NCBI GenBank assembly: GCA_947501565.1
Contig: CANMWJ010000003.1
Location: forward strand, 248,001 to 312,000
Reading direction: 5' to 3'
DNA length: 64,000 nucleotides
From: an uncultured Marinobacterium sp.
Lineage (GTDB): Bacteria > Pseudomonadota > Gammaproteobacteria > Pseudomonadales > Balneatricaceae
Below the pieces are notes generated by a model. That model was not told the DNA's origin. It ran no database searches and saw nothing but the letters and a program-made list of their open reading frames with translations. This document shows positions 45,244 through 54,168 of this stretch, one piece after another. Within the stretch, counting starts at the first letter, position 1, and each line of letters opens with the position of its first letter. The position numbers and the translations under genes are program-made.

Positions 45244-45789
45244 CTACCTGTCTATTTTGGTGATCTTGGCACCCTCAATGGAGAGGTTGTACATCAGTCC
45301 CTTGTTGGAAAAGATAAATCCGATGATCGGCTGCTGCGCGGTATTGGTATCGATCTCCCCTCCCGCACCCAGTGTGGCGATGGCGACACTGCCATCCACA
45401 CCCGCTTCCCAACCATCGCTGTTCCTGAACTTGCGTAATGCGTCCTTGGTCATGAACAGGATGATCTCGGATTTCACCTGCGCCCCCAGCTGGAAGCCGA
45501 TCGACGCAGATACCACGTTGTAGTAGTGCTGGGTTTTCCCACCGACCAGCAGAGCACCTTCACCGTATTCGCCACCGATACCGATCCCCGCTTTGTAGAC
45601 CTCTGGAAACACCAGAATACCGGCCGCTTTACCCGCCAGGTTTTTCGCTGAGGAGGAGTTTTTGTACAGGGTGGAGAGCGCCTCCTGAACCTTGGCGTTG
45701 ATCTCCTGTGCGGAGGCGGCCTGGGTTTCAGGTATGAAGGAGAAGAGGCAGAGCAGAGAAGCCAACAACAGATTGCGACTGTCGAACAT
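45244..45789 (-). CDS. SYLF/Ysc84 lipid-binding domain protein
   Basis: 181 residues from the ATG at 45789, 7 bp after GGGGA; the ATG 6 bp earlier lies too close to that site. Signal peptide ending near ETQAA. The mature part is a whole SYLF domain: AKNLAGKAAGILVFPEVYKAGIGIGGEYGEGALL, then SIGFQLGAQVKSEIILFMTKDAL and FIFSNKGLMYNLSIEG. The domain binds phosphoinositides in eukaryotes; bacterial members are periplasmic with unknown ligands. It ends 12 bp before the CigR-like start and may share a transcript. Confidence 0.9.
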   Translation of the reverse strand: MFDSRNLLLASLLCLFSFIPETQAASAQEINAKVQEALSTLYKNSSSAKNLAGKAAGILVFPEVYKAGIGIGGEYGEGALLVGGKTQHYYNVVSASIGFQLGAQVKSEIILFMTKDALRKFRNSDGWEAGVDGSVAIATLGAGGEIDTNTAQQPIIGFIFSNKGLMYNLSIEGAKITKIDR

Positions 45790-45835
45790 GAACATATCCC
45801 CGCGTTGAATACGTTTTTATTAGCGTAGGCGGGGT

Positions 45836-46054
45836 TTAACGGGTTCGCAAAGGCTGTAACAGAGATTCCAGACCGTTGATGCGGATCTCCAGCATCAGCT
45901 CCAATAATGCACCCAGCTCCCCTTTGGGAAAACCTTCCCGGGCAAACCAGAGCAGATAGGGTTCAGGCAGGTCCATCAGAACCCGCCCCTGATATTTACC
46001 AAACGGCATCTTCATCGTTGCCAGTTTCTTTAACATTTGAGGACTCAGGTCCAT
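45836..46054 (-). CDS. DUF3820 family protein
   Basis: 72 residues. The core MPFGKYQGRVLMDLPEPYLLWFAREGFPKGELGALLELML fits DUF3820 over its full length. AGGAAA precedes the ATG. The first 59 bp overlap the end of the lysR gene in another frame, so its translation may depend on lysR. The Pseudomonas relative is described as a quorum-sensing-regulated virulence factor; role here unknown. Confidence 0.85.
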   Translation of the reverse strand: MDLSPQMLKKLATMKMPFGKYQGRVLMDLPEPYLLWFAREGFPKGELGALLELMLEIRINGLESLLQPLRTR

Positions 46055-46940
46055 CGACGGTTTCCTGTGATTGGCCGTAAAAAAGGGCGCGATCCTGCGT
46101 TATCTCCTGCTCCAGCCAGTCGATAAAGGCGCGCACGCGCGCAAGATTACGCTTCTCTGGATGCAGCAACAACCATAATTCGCGTAAGTTAAAAGATGGA
46201 AGCAGTGAAACCAATCCCGGCTCAGCCTGTGCCATATAACTCGGCAGGCAGGCCACTCCCAGACCCGACTTCACCGCAGTCAGCATCGCCGGTCCGACGT
46301 TGCAGTACAAACGCGCTTTCACATCCGGGAAGTGCCGTTGCTGCCAGCGCGCTTCCGGCAGACTACTGTAACGCTCTTCGAAAAAAATCCAGGGAAGTTG
46401 TCCGACCGAAGTGCCAGCTTCTACCAACGTGCGCTGACCATACACCGCGTAATGCAGGTCAGTGAGTTTACGCGTCACGATACTTTGCTGCGAGGGCCGC
46501 CCCATCCGGATCGCCAGATCCGCTTCGTGACGCCCCAGGTCCAGTTGGCTACTCTCAGCCACGATCTCAAGTTCGATGTCGGGATAACGGGCGTAGAAAC
46601 GCGCCAGCCTTGGCAGCAGGTAGCTGTTGATAAAGGTATGTACCGAGGTGATCCGCACCTTTCCCTGCAAGTGGGTATCCCGCTCCGACAACCCATGAGT
46701 AATCTGTCCAATTTCGCGCTCCACCCGTTCGGCATTCTGCAACACACGTTGCAATGCTTCGGTCGGCAGGTAGCGATTATCTACCCGCAGGAACAGCTGG
46801 CAGCCCAGCACCTCCTCCAGCGCTTTGATGCGACGGGATACCGTGGTCGCATCCACACCGTGCTCGCGGGCGACACCACTCACCTGTCCCAACCGTGAGA
46901 GGGTCAGCAGGTATTTAAGGTCATTCCAATTAAGCTGCAT
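45996..46940 (-). CDS. LysR-family transcriptional regulator
   Basis: 314 residues from the ATG at 46940, starting QLNWNDLKYLLTLSRLG as is usual; an ATG 21 bp upstream sits within the repeated promoter element and is less likely. N-terminal winged HTH (GVAREHGVDATTVSRRIKALEEVLG), then the LysR effector domain (ITSVHTFINSYLLPRLARFYARYPDIELEIVAES). The divergent GST-like gene starts about 95 bp away. Three 21-bp-spaced repeats in between are the likely binding region. Confidence 0.9.
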   Translation of the reverse strand: MQLNWNDLKYLLTLSRLGQVSGVAREHGVDATTVSRRIKALEEVLGCQLFLRVDNRYLPTEALQRVLQNAERVEREIGQITHGLSERDTHLQGKVRITSVHTFINSYLLPRLARFYARYPDIELEIVAESSQLDLGRHEADLAIRMGRPSQQSIVTRKLTDLHYAVYGQRTLVEAGTSVGQLPWIFFEERYSSLPEARWQQRHFPDVKARLYCNVGPAMLTAVKSGLGVACLPSYMAQAEPGLVSLLPSFNLRELWLLLHPEKRNLARVRAFIDWLEQEITQDRALFYGQSQETVDGPESSNVKETGNDEDAVW

Positions 46941-46986
46941 TTTTGCATTCCATAACTGCATTTTTGTTTATTTTAACTGCATTTTT
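46935..46986. promoter_or_regulatory. Three CTGCATTTTT repeats at 21-bp spacing between lysR and the GST gene
   Basis: CTGCATTTTT occurs at 46935-46944, 46956-46965 and 46977-46986, exactly 21 bp apart, so all copies face the same side of the helix. The first overlaps the lysR start codon. The regular spacing and divergent genes suggest binding by the LysR protein; the classic T-N11-A form was not evident. Confidence 0.55.
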
Positions 46987-47033
46987 ACCAGCCTACACTG
47001 ATCATCACTGTAATCCTGATGAGGCCACCACCG

Positions 47034-47822
47034 ATGATCACCCTCTACACCCACATCATGTCGCCCTGTGCACAGAAGGTCCGCATTGTACTGGCGGAAA
47101 AATCGTTGCCCTGGCAGGCGCACCCGATCGATCTGCAAAACAAGGAGAACCTGCAGGATTGGTACCTGAAACTGAATCCACTGGGCGTGGTACCTACGCT
47201 GGTACATGAGGGTCAGCCGGTAATCGAGTCCTCCATCATCTGCGAATACCTGGAAGACGCCTTCCCGCAACCGGCGCTGCGTCCTGCATCTCCCCATGCT
47301 GTCGCCCGTATGCGTTTCTGGCTGAAGCATATCGATAACAAACTGCACCCCTCCTGTGGCGCGCTGCAATGGCCACTAGTGATGCGCCCGACACTGCTGC
47401 AGAAAAGTGAAGAGGAGCAGCAACGGCTGATCGACCAGATTCCCGAACAACCACGCCGGGAACGCCAGCGTCGCCTGCTAGCCCAGGGACTGGAAGCACC
47501 GGATGTGGCCGGAGCCGTGCGCGTCTACCGCGATACGATCCGTCAGATGGAAGAGGTCCTGAAAGACCAGCCGTGGCTGACAGGGGAACAGTTCGGCATC
47601 GCAGATTGTGCCATGGCTCCCTACTTCCAGACCGTACAGCAGTTCGATTGGCTGCAGATGCTGAAACCCTACCCGGCGGTTGCCGACTGGTTGCAGCGAG
47701 TGACCGCACGTGAGTCATACCAACAAGCCGTCTCTGCCGATTTCACGCCGGAGTTGCTGGCGCAACTGCAGGCAGCCGGACGAGACGCCTGGCCGATCAT
47801 TGCACGCCACCTGGAAAGCTGA
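47034..47822 (+). CDS. Glutathione S-transferase family protein
   Basis: 262 residues from the ATG at 47034 with GAGG 9 bp upstream. The thioredoxin-like N-terminal domain reads ITLYTHIMSPCAQKVRIVLAEKSLPW with a Ser/Cys near the active position, then LNPLGVVPTLVHEGQPVIESSIICEYLE for glutathione binding. A helical C-terminal domain with WLTGEQFGIADCAMAPYF follows. Longer than typical by ~40 residues owing to an inserted helical stretch (about 125-160). It diverges from a LysR gene that may control it. Confidence 0.87.
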   Translation: MITLYTHIMSPCAQKVRIVLAEKSLPWQAHPIDLQNKENLQDWYLKLNPLGVVPTLVHEGQPVIESSIICEYLEDAFPQPALRPASPHAVARMRFWLKHIDNKLHPSCGALQWPLVMRPTLLQKSEEEQQRLIDQIPEQPRRERQRRLLAQGLEAPDVAGAVRVYRDTIRQMEEVLKDQPWLTGEQFGIADCAMAPYFQTVQQFDWLQMLKPYPAVADWLQRVTARESYQQAVSADFTPELLAQLQAAGRDAWPIIARHLES

Positions 47823-47852
47823 GCCCCTTCCAGCCTCCACAGATAGGCAAGT

Positions 47853-47906
47853 GGCCCCGGACTCGCTACAGTGAATAGCAATAAGAACTGTACGATGACG
47901 GGGCCA
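47853..47906 (+). other. Leader stem upstream of rof
   Basis: TGGCCCCG (47853-47860) pairs with CGGGGCCA (47899-47906), enclosing 38 nt and ending 5 bp before the rof ATG. The 3' arm contains the only G-rich tract that could serve as a ribosome-binding site, so the fold could lower translation. Confidence 0.45.
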
Positions 47907-47911
47907 TTGCA

Positions 47912-48145
47912 ATGGACAACTACAAGCCGATCAACTGCGAGATCCATGACGGTTACGAACTCGCCTGTATGCGTCGCGCGATCCATCAGGTAACGTGGCA
48001 GGAGGATGATCGAGAATTTTCCGAACGCCTGCGCTTTCTGGATCTGGAATACCGAGCGGGCGAAGAGTACCTGATCGCAGATAATCAGGAGGGCGAGAAG
48101 TTTAGAATTCGACTTGATATGATCACCAGCTCACTTCCCTATTGA
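47912..48145 (+). CDS. rof: Rho-binding antiterminator Rof (YaeO)
   Basis: 77 residues. Full-length match to the Rof family: YKPINCEIHDGYELACMRR near the start and LDLEYRAGEEYLIADNQEGEKFRIRLDMI. Rof binds the RNA-entry region of Rho and inhibits Rho-dependent termination. The MOSC-domain gene starts 12 bp downstream in the same direction. Confidence 0.93.
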   Translation: MDNYKPINCEIHDGYELACMRRAIHQVTWQEDDREFSERLRFLDLEYRAGEEYLIADNQEGEKFRIRLDMITSSLPY

Positions 48146-48157
48146 GCTGTAGAAACC

Positions 48158-48955
48158 GTGTCTGAAATCGAGCTTTCGTCAATCCATATCTATCCCATCA
48201 AATCGACCGCCGGCATCGACCTTAACCGCAGCTTCGTTGAACTGGATGGGCTCAGCTTCGACCGCCGTTTTATCCTCAGCGACCCGGATGGCAGTTTTAT
48301 CTCAGCACGGAAATATCCGCAGCTGCTCAAGTTCCGCACGGCGCTCACCGCTGACGGGCTCTATATTGTGGCGCCTGACGGCGACAGCATTGAGGTCCAT
48401 ATCCCAGAGCTGTTCCAGAACTATCGTCAGGTCAATGTCTGGGGCACGGAGATCAACGCGCAGTGGTGCGGAATGGCGTTCGATGAGTGGTTCAGCGCTA
48501 AACTCGGCACCGATGCCCAGTTGCTCTACTTCGGCGAACAATCGGAACGTGTTACACCTCGCTACCCGGATAAACCGGTGAGTTTCGCAGACGGCTACCC
48601 GCTGCTGCTGATCTCCGAAGCATCGTTGACGGATCTTAATGAGTGCGCCGGGCAAACTTTCTGCATGTCGCAGTTCCGTCCCAACGTTGTTGTGAACGGT
48701 TGTGATCCCTTCGCGGAAGACAGCTGGACGCATATCCGCATCGGCGAGGTGGAGTTCGACGTGGTTAAACCCTGCTCCCGCTGCGTGATGACCACCTACA
48801 ATCCGGAGACGCTGGAACGCTTCGCTAAAAGCGAACCGCTGCGCACACTGGCACAGTACCGTCGTCGTGAAGATGGAGAGGTTTACTTCGGCCAGAACAT
48901 CATCCCGCGCAATCGCGGCATCATTCAGCTGGGCGACAAGATCGAGTTGCTCTGA
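48158..48955 (+). CDS. MOSC domain protein (YcbX-like, without ferredoxin domain)
   Basis: 265 residues from a GTG. N-terminal MOSC beta-barrel part (IHIYPIKSTAGIDLNRSFVELDGLSFDRRFILSD), then the C-terminal MOSC domain with the conserved Cys in VVKPCSRCVMTTYNPET near residue 205 and FGQNIIPRN. MOSC proteins carry molybdenum cofactor sulfur chemistry; YcbX in E. coli detoxifies N-hydroxylated compounds but has a C-terminal ferredoxin domain, missing here. Confidence 0.9.
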   Translation: MSEIELSSIHIYPIKSTAGIDLNRSFVELDGLSFDRRFILSDPDGSFISARKYPQLLKFRTALTADGLYIVAPDGDSIEVHIPELFQNYRQVNVWGTEINAQWCGMAFDEWFSAKLGTDAQLLYFGEQSERVTPRYPDKPVSFADGYPLLLISEASLTDLNECAGQTFCMSQFRPNVVVNGCDPFAEDSWTHIRIGEVEFDVVKPCSRCVMTTYNPETLERFAKSEPLRTLAQYRRREDGEVYFGQNIIPRNRGIIQLGDKIELL

Positions 48956-48993
48956 TCAGGAGTCGCGGGATCATAAGAGCCTGGCAACAGGCT

Positions 48994-49401
48994 CTACTCT
49001 GATACAGGCTCGGTGAGCTGGGTTTTCGGATGTTGGGATTTCGGGTGAGAGGGGCGGCTCCAGACATACAGCAAAGCTATCGCTACGGTGAGCACCACCA
49101 GCATCTTGAGCCAGAGCGCAAACGGCTGGAAGAACAGCGGATAACTCACCATCACCAGCATCATGGTGGTGGAGACGCATTTGACCTTGAAGGGAATCAC
49201 ACCGTGTTCTTCCCACTCACGGATAATGCCGCCGAATATACGGTGATTGAGCAGATACTGGTGCAAGCGCTCCGAACTGCGTGAAAAGCAGAACGCGGCC
49301 AGAATGATAAATGGCGTGGTCGGCAGCAGCGGCAGAAAGACACCGATAATCCCTGCCACCAGGCAGAGCAAGCCAGACAAAAAGTAGAGTGTTCTGATCA
49401 C
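48994..49401 (-). CDS. YbaN/DUF454 family inner-membrane protein
   Basis: 135 residues from a GTG with GAGG upstream. Three to four TM helices (about 5-30, 75-95, 98-112). DUF454 signature: GIIGVFLPLLPTTPFIILAAFCFSRSSERLHQYLLNHRIFGGIIREWEE. Function unknown. Confidence 0.9.
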   Translation of the reverse strand: MIRTLYFLSGLLCLVAGIIGVFLPLLPTTPFIILAAFCFSRSSERLHQYLLNHRIFGGIIREWEEHGVIPFKVKCVSTTMMLVMVSYPLFFQPFALWLKMLVVLTVAIALLYVWSRPSHPKSQHPKTQLTEPVSE

Positions 49402-49501
49402 GGACCTCTATCCCCTACTGCACCAAACTCTGTTCAGCCTAGCAGCCTTCACTGCATCCGTCGCCATTATCTTGATCACTGCGCCACGTGACACCGGGTA
49501 T

Positions 49502-49954
49502 CTACTTACGCGCATGTTTCGCCAGGAAGCGATCCAGCTTGTTAGCAAACTGCTGACGATCCGCCTGACTGAATGCAGGCGGTCCGCCGGTATCCACACC
49601 GGAGGCACGCAGCGTATCCATAAAATCACGCATCGACAGACGCTGGCGGATATTCTCTTTGCTATACATCTCACCGCGCGGATTGAGCGCATGACCACCC
49701 TTTTCGATCACCTCCGCTGCCAGCGGAATATCAGCGGTAATCACCAGATCCCCGGCATTCAGCTTCTGCACAATGGTGTTGTCGGCCACATCAAACCCCG
49801 GCGGCACCTGAATCGCATTGATCAGCGGTGACGGTGGCGTAGGCAGGTACTGGTTAGCCACCAGTGTTACCTCTGTCTGCGTGCGCTCTGCAGCCCGAAA
49901 CAATATCTCTTTAATCACCTTGGGACAGGCGTCCGCGTCGACCCAGATTTGCAA
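49502..49954 (-). CDS. YaiI/YqxD (UPF0178) family protein
   Basis: 150 residues. Starts [25 protein letters not shown] as in E. coli YaiI, so the TTG at 49954 is taken as the start even though it is rare. Other conserved parts: VVADNTIVQ-like (seen as [32 protein letters not shown]) and [18 protein letters not shown]. The fold resembles PIN-type nucleases, with acidic DAD and D positions; function not established. Confidence 0.92.
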   Translation of the reverse strand: MQIWVDADACPKVIKEILFRAAERTQTEVTLVANQYLPTPPSPLINAIQVPPGFDVADNTIVQKLNAGDLVITADIPLAAEVIEKGGHALNPRGEMYSKENIRQRLSMRDFMDTLRASGVDTGGPPAFSQADRQQFANKLDRFLAKHARK

Positions 49955-50213
49955 TCAATCCACCCACGATTTATGAATATTTGATGACACCTCACGCCAC
50001 TCATACAGAGGTTCGGACCTTCTTGTTCATCAATCGATGAAGCAGCGCGATAACATATAAAACTTTTACCCATTGAGGGTTAGCAACTATGCTAACCTCT
50101 AACCTCAGTCTTCGCCAGACGTCGCCAGGGTTAAGCCCTACGTTGGTCCTGTATTCATGTTGTAGAAGTATTGGAAGACTTTCTGAATCGCCCGATGTTT
50201 TAAGAAGGATGCT

Positions 50214-51353
50214 ATGGGTAGCACAAACAAATTCTCTGTTCTGCTTATCAGTCCAAACCGTGACGCGCTGGGCTCTCTGATACGCCTGGTGAAACGCCAT
50301 TTCCACAATTTCTATCACGCCCACACGCCAGAGAAGGCAGTTGAGATCATCAACAACAAAGGGGTTGATGTGGTGATGTTCGGCTTTGAACGGGTACAGG
50401 AATCTGAAGTCTGTTTCCTGCATATGATCCGTAATGACCGGATCATCGAGGACAAGATCGCCTACACCATACTGCTGTGTGGCAAAGAGGATGTGCAGAA
50501 CGCGTTCAATATCTGTAACAAAGATATATTCCACGACTACTTCATCGTTAAACCCCTGTACGACCCGCACCACCTGCTGCTGCGACTACGTATGATCCGT
50601 CGCCTGAACGCCGAACACAGTCTTAAACGGGCGAAGACACTCTCTATCGAGGAACTCTGCGCCTACTTCGATCAGGTCGCCAGCTCCGGTGAAAACCTGA
50701 AGGATCTCAATAATGAGACCTTTAACAAACTGCTGACCACCGTGTCGTTCTCCATGGAAGCGATCAAACAACAGATCCGTGATGCCCATGCGAACAACCA
50801 GCCGGTCTGCCACGAATCGGTCAGCAATATCATCGACGATCACGCCCGTACCAAATTGATGCCGCAACTGGAGGAGGAAAAAGAAGCCGCCAGTAAAAGC
50901 ATCGACGAACTGGTATCTGATCTGGTTGCCGCATCTGAAAGCCATAAATCCAGCGTTGAACACGAAGCATCCCAGAACGAGCCCCAGGCTGTCAGCATTA
51001 TGCTGATCGAGGATGAGGAACAAGACCTGCAGGCGATGGTCTCTATTCTTAACGACGCGGGTTTCGCCCCCCACGCTGCAACACGCGCGACGACCGCCCT
51101 CAAAAACCTTGAACAGTGGCAGCCGCGTATCGCAATCATAGACCTGACACTGCCCGATATGAGCGCGCTGCACGTGATCTCCCGAATTCAGAATCACCCC
51201 AAACTCAGCAATACCAAGATCATGGCGCTGGCGAAGAAAGGTGATAAGGACAAGGTGATGGAAGCGGTCAAGATGGGGATCAGCGAGGTGATGGTGAAAC
51301 CGGTCGACAAAGAGCTGTTGATGTACAAGATCAACTACAACCTCAACGCCTGA
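50214..51353 (+). CDS. Two-receiver signalling protein with a degenerate first receiver
   Basis: 379 residues. The first ~130 residues have receiver-like order (SVLLISPNRDALGSLIRLVKRHFH, YTILLCGKEDV, DYFIVKPLYD with the conserved Lys) but the phospho-Asp position reads VVMFGFERVQ, so phosphorylation is unlikely. A middle helical region (about 140-250) includes a charged coiled-coil-like stretch. The last ~120 residues form a receiver with intact Asp in IAIIDLTLPDMSALH and EVMVKPVDK. No output domain. Its role may be in assembling a signalling complex. No kinase gene is adjacent. Confidence 0.85.
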   Translation: MGSTNKFSVLLISPNRDALGSLIRLVKRHFHNFYHAHTPEKAVEIINNKGVDVVMFGFERVQESEVCFLHMIRNDRIIEDKIAYTILLCGKEDVQNAFNICNKDIFHDYFIVKPLYDPHHLLLRLRMIRRLNAEHSLKRAKTLSIEELCAYFDQVASSGENLKDLNNETFNKLLTTVSFSMEAIKQQIRDAHANNQPVCHESVSNIIDDHARTKLMPQLEEEKEAASKSIDELVSDLVAASESHKSSVEHEASQNEPQAVSIMLIEDEEQDLQAMVSILNDAGFAPHAATRATTALKNLEQWQPRIAIIDLTLPDMSALHVISRIQNHPKLSNTKIMALAKKGDKDKVMEAVKMGISEVMVKPVDKELLMYKINYNLNA

Positions 51354-51404
51354 TCTGACACCTGAAGCTCGTTGTTCCCGTTTTCATAACGCTGACTATT
51401 TTCG

Positions 51405-51920
51405 ATGAGTGATCCAGATAAAAATCGCCGTTTTATGGCGCGACTGATGACCTACAGTTTCTGGCTGGTACTGCTGGCGGGACTGACGTTCCTATTCGAA
51501 GGTTACCTGCACCAAAAAGAGTATCCCAACCAGCATCTGGCCGAAACCGGCGAAAATACGACCAATGAGGTCCTGCTGAAGCGAAATCGCTACGGCCACT
51601 ATGTGGCACCCGGGCAGATCAACGGCGTACCGGTAGTTTTTCTGTTAGATACCGGGGCTACCTCAGTGAGTATCCCGGCAGATGTAGCGAAGAAGCTGAG
51701 CCTCAGTCCCCGGGGAAGCAGCCGGGTCAGTACTGCTAACGGCACTATTACCGTTGCCAATGTGGTACTGGAGCGCGTTTCGGTCGGTGGTCTGACGCTG
51801 CGTAATATCAATGCCCATATCAATCCTTTTATGGAGGGCGAGGTCATTTTGCTGGGCATGAGCTTTATGCGCCATCTGGAAATGTTGCAGAAAGGTGATA
51901 CGCTCAGGTTGAGGTTGTAA
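51405..51920 (+). CDS. Retropepsin-like aspartic protease family protein
   Basis: 171 residues. N-terminal TM helix (about 13-32), then a single-domain clan AA protease fold with the catalytic motif FLLDTGATSVSIPA near residue 80 and GMSFMRHLEMLQKGDTLRL at the end. It fits the TIGR02281-type bacterial family that is membrane-anchored with the active site outside the cytoplasm. Substrates unknown. Confidence 0.88.
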   Translation: MSDPDKNRRFMARLMTYSFWLVLLAGLTFLFEGYLHQKEYPNQHLAETGENTTNEVLLKRNRYGHYVAPGQINGVPVVFLLDTGATSVSIPADVAKKLSLSPRGSSRVSTANGTITVANVVLERVSVGGLTLRNINAHINPFMEGEVILLGMSFMRHLEMLQKGDTLRLRL

Positions 51921-51973
51921 CAACTCAACCAACCCGGTTCCGAATTTCTACGGTGATCAGGACGCTGCCGTTT

Positions 51974-53011
51974 ATGGATAGCCTGCTTTTACTGGTCGTT
52001 CTCGCAACACTGATGGTGATCGCTTTCGATTTCACCAACGGTTTTCATGATGCCTCCAATATGATCGCTTCGGTGATCGCCTGCCGGGCGATGTCACCGG
52101 TTCAGGCGGTGCTACTGGTCGGTTTTTTCACCTTTCTTGGCCCCCTGCTCGTGGGCACCGCAGTTGCCGATACCATCGGCAAACTGGTCGATCTGAGCGA
52201 TCTTCCCCCCAGACTTTCTCTGGGTGTGATCGTCTGTGGCCTCTTTGCCGCCAGTTTCTGGAACCTGTTTACCTGGTGGCGTGGTTTACCCTCCTCCTCT
52301 TCACACGCACTGGTCGGCGGCTTGGCCGGCGTGGTGGTTGTCTCTGTGGGGCCTGACCACGTGGTGTGGGGATTTTCGGCACTGTTGCAGGGCGAACTCA
52401 CCGGCGTCACCAAGGTACTGCTGGCGCTATTTCTCTCTCCCCTGCTGGGTTTCTGGACCGGCTTTATCCTGCACCGCATCGGACTGTTTCTACTGCGCGC
52501 TGCCAGCCCTCAGATCAATAAAGAGCTGCGCGGTGCCCAGTGGTTTACCACTGCGGGCCTCTCCTTTGCCCACGGCGCCAACGACGCCCAGAAAGGGATG
52601 GGGATCCTGACCCTGGCACTGCTGCTCGGCGGCTATGTGGACAGCTTCGAGGTGCCCTTCTGGGTCGTTTTGCTCTGCGCCGGCACCATCACTCTGGGGA
52701 CGCTGCTGGGAGGCTGGCGCATCGTACGCACACTCGCATTTGCGATCTATAAGATCCGGCCATTGCACGCAGTGAACTCCCAACTTACCGCCGGAAGTGT
52801 GGTCTTTCTCGCGTCCCTGATCGGGGCACCGGTCTCCACCACCCATGTGGTTTCATCGTCGATTACCGGCATCGGCGCCTCCGAACGCCCCCGCGCAGTG
52901 CGCTGGACCAAAGCACGCGAGATCGCCACAACCTGGCTGATCACCATCCCCGGCGCTGCTACGGTTGCTGCATTCACCTACGGTTTGCTCCATGTGGGCG
53001 GGATTCTTTGA
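51974..53011 (+). CDS. PiT-family inorganic phosphate transporter
   Basis: 345 residues from the ATG at 51974 (a GTG 21 bp upstream is possible). About ten TM helices. Family duplicates are clear: IAFDFTNGFHDASNMIASVIACRAMSP near the N-terminus and FAHGANDAQKGMGILTLAL near residue 205. A second GAPVSTTHVVSSSITGIG near 285 is typical. Works as a low-affinity proton- or sodium-coupled phosphate transporter. The DUF47 gene starts 10 bp after its stop. Confidence 0.93.
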   Translation: MDSLLLLVVLATLMVIAFDFTNGFHDASNMIASVIACRAMSPVQAVLLVGFFTFLGPLLVGTAVADTIGKLVDLSDLPPRLSLGVIVCGLFAASFWNLFTWWRGLPSSSSHALVGGLAGVVVVSVGPDHVVWGFSALLQGELTGVTKVLLALFLSPLLGFWTGFILHRIGLFLLRAASPQINKELRGAQWFTTAGLSFAHGANDAQKGMGILTLALLLGGYVDSFEVPFWVVLLCAGTITLGTLLGGWRIVRTLAFAIYKIRPLHAVNSQLTAGSVVFLASLIGAPVSTTHVVSSSITGIGASERPRAVRWTKAREIATTWLITIPGAATVAAFTYGLLHVGGIL

Positions 53012-53021
53012 GGACAAAGCT

Positions 53022-53666
53022 ATGACATCTGTAAAACGATCATCACTGTTCAGCAGGCTACTTGAACGCCTGATCCCAACACCGCCTGATTTCTTTGCCC
53101 TGCTCTGCGATCAGAGTGCTACGGTGACCGTGACTATTCGCAATCTGGACGTCTACATGCGGACCTGCGATGACCGAATAGCCTGCTTACTGAGTGAAGA
53201 TGAACACGTCGCCGATAAACTGAAAATACGTAACCTGCACCAGCTGAACCGCGCATTCTCAACACCGATAGACAGGGAGGATATCTATCGGGCGATTGAG
53301 TCGCTCGACTGGATGGTCACCCACAGTAAGAGCACCATCAACGAGATGCGTGACCTCTGTGTAGAGCCCGATTGCCATATGCAGCAGATCACCCACGAGC
53401 TGCTCACCGGCTGCGAGGCGCTGGAGCGTGGCTTTTGCTCACTGCAGGCAAAACCTCAACAGGTGGAAGCCGACGCGGACATCGCACGCCACTCACACCG
53501 ACGCATCGAACGGCTCTACCGCCATGCGTTAGCCGAGCTGTTTACGGGTGAGGTAACAACTGAAATGCTGCGTACACGAGAGATCTACCACCACCTGATG
53601 GACAGCTCCCGACGTCTTCATCGCGCCGCCAATGTACTGCACGATATTATGGTTAAGCTCGTATAA
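53022..53666 (+). CDS. DUF47 (PhoU-like) family protein, partner of the PiT transporter
   Basis: 214 residues from the ATG at 53022, with GAGGA about 8 bp upstream; earlier in-frame starts overlap the transporter gene. All-helical, PhoU-like: FFALLCDQSATVTVTIRNLDVYM, HRRIERLYRHALAELF and ILYEHLMD-type end (seen as REIYHHLMDSSRRLHRAANVLHDIMVKLV). DUF47 proteins next to pit are known to influence phosphate transport. 10-bp spacing suggests an operon. Confidence 0.9.
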   Translation: MTSVKRSSLFSRLLERLIPTPPDFFALLCDQSATVTVTIRNLDVYMRTCDDRIACLLSEDEHVADKLKIRNLHQLNRAFSTPIDREDIYRAIESLDWMVTHSKSTINEMRDLCVEPDCHMQQITHELLTGCEALERGFCSLQAKPQQVEADADIARHSHRRIERLYRHALAELFTGEVTTEMLRTREIYHHLMDSSRRLHRAANVLHDIMVKLV

Positions 53667-53810
53667 GGGCACTTTGCCCTGAGTTACCCAATCTCCCCCT
53701 TTCCATCTGGCAGATCTCCACCTGACAGATAGTTTGGGCAGCCCCCTTTTGCATTCCCACCTGAAAACGGCTGTCACACATCTCCAACAAAACTATTGAT
53801 CGAGATTAAG

Positions 53811-53840
53811 TTTAAACGTTCGTTTAAAATGCAGTATGAT
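53811..53840 (+). promoter_or_regulatory. 18-bp palindrome over a possible promoter, start of the non-coding region
   Basis: TTTAAACGTTCGTTTAAA (53811-53828) is a perfect palindrome with a 2-nt centre, of the kind bound by TetR-type dimers. TATGAT at 53835-53840 could serve as a -10 with a poor -35 (TTAAAC) 17 bp upstream, placing the palindrome on the -35 region. No gene follows on the plus strand, so any transcript would be the non-coding stretch up to 54803. Confidence 0.45.
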
Positions 53841-54168
53841 AACTCCCAAAATACTCAACGGCTGTACAAAATAGCAACAGAAAGTGTTAATTCAGGTTAA
53901 CAAGTTGAGAATTATTCACCAGAAATATACAAAAAATTTGGGATATTCAGGCAAAGATCAAACTTTCGTGTAGTTTTTCTACACAAAAGTTGAACAGCAA
54001 TGCTTGTCAATCCACTGTTTAATAATTGGCCATGAGTGTTATTCAAACACAAGCGGCGACAAGCTGATCAGTGTCATGATTTTTTGTAAGCCTTTCTGTA
54101 GTATTACAACACAAGCGTTCAAGATTACTGTTGCTTACTACTCAAGCAACTTTTAGTTATGAACTTAT

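Noticed and set aside
49955-50213. Small RNA or riboswitch before the two-receiver gene
   Set aside because: Only one short hairpin (GGTTAGC-AACTAT-GCTAACC at 50078-50097) is visible; no known riboswitch core was recognised.
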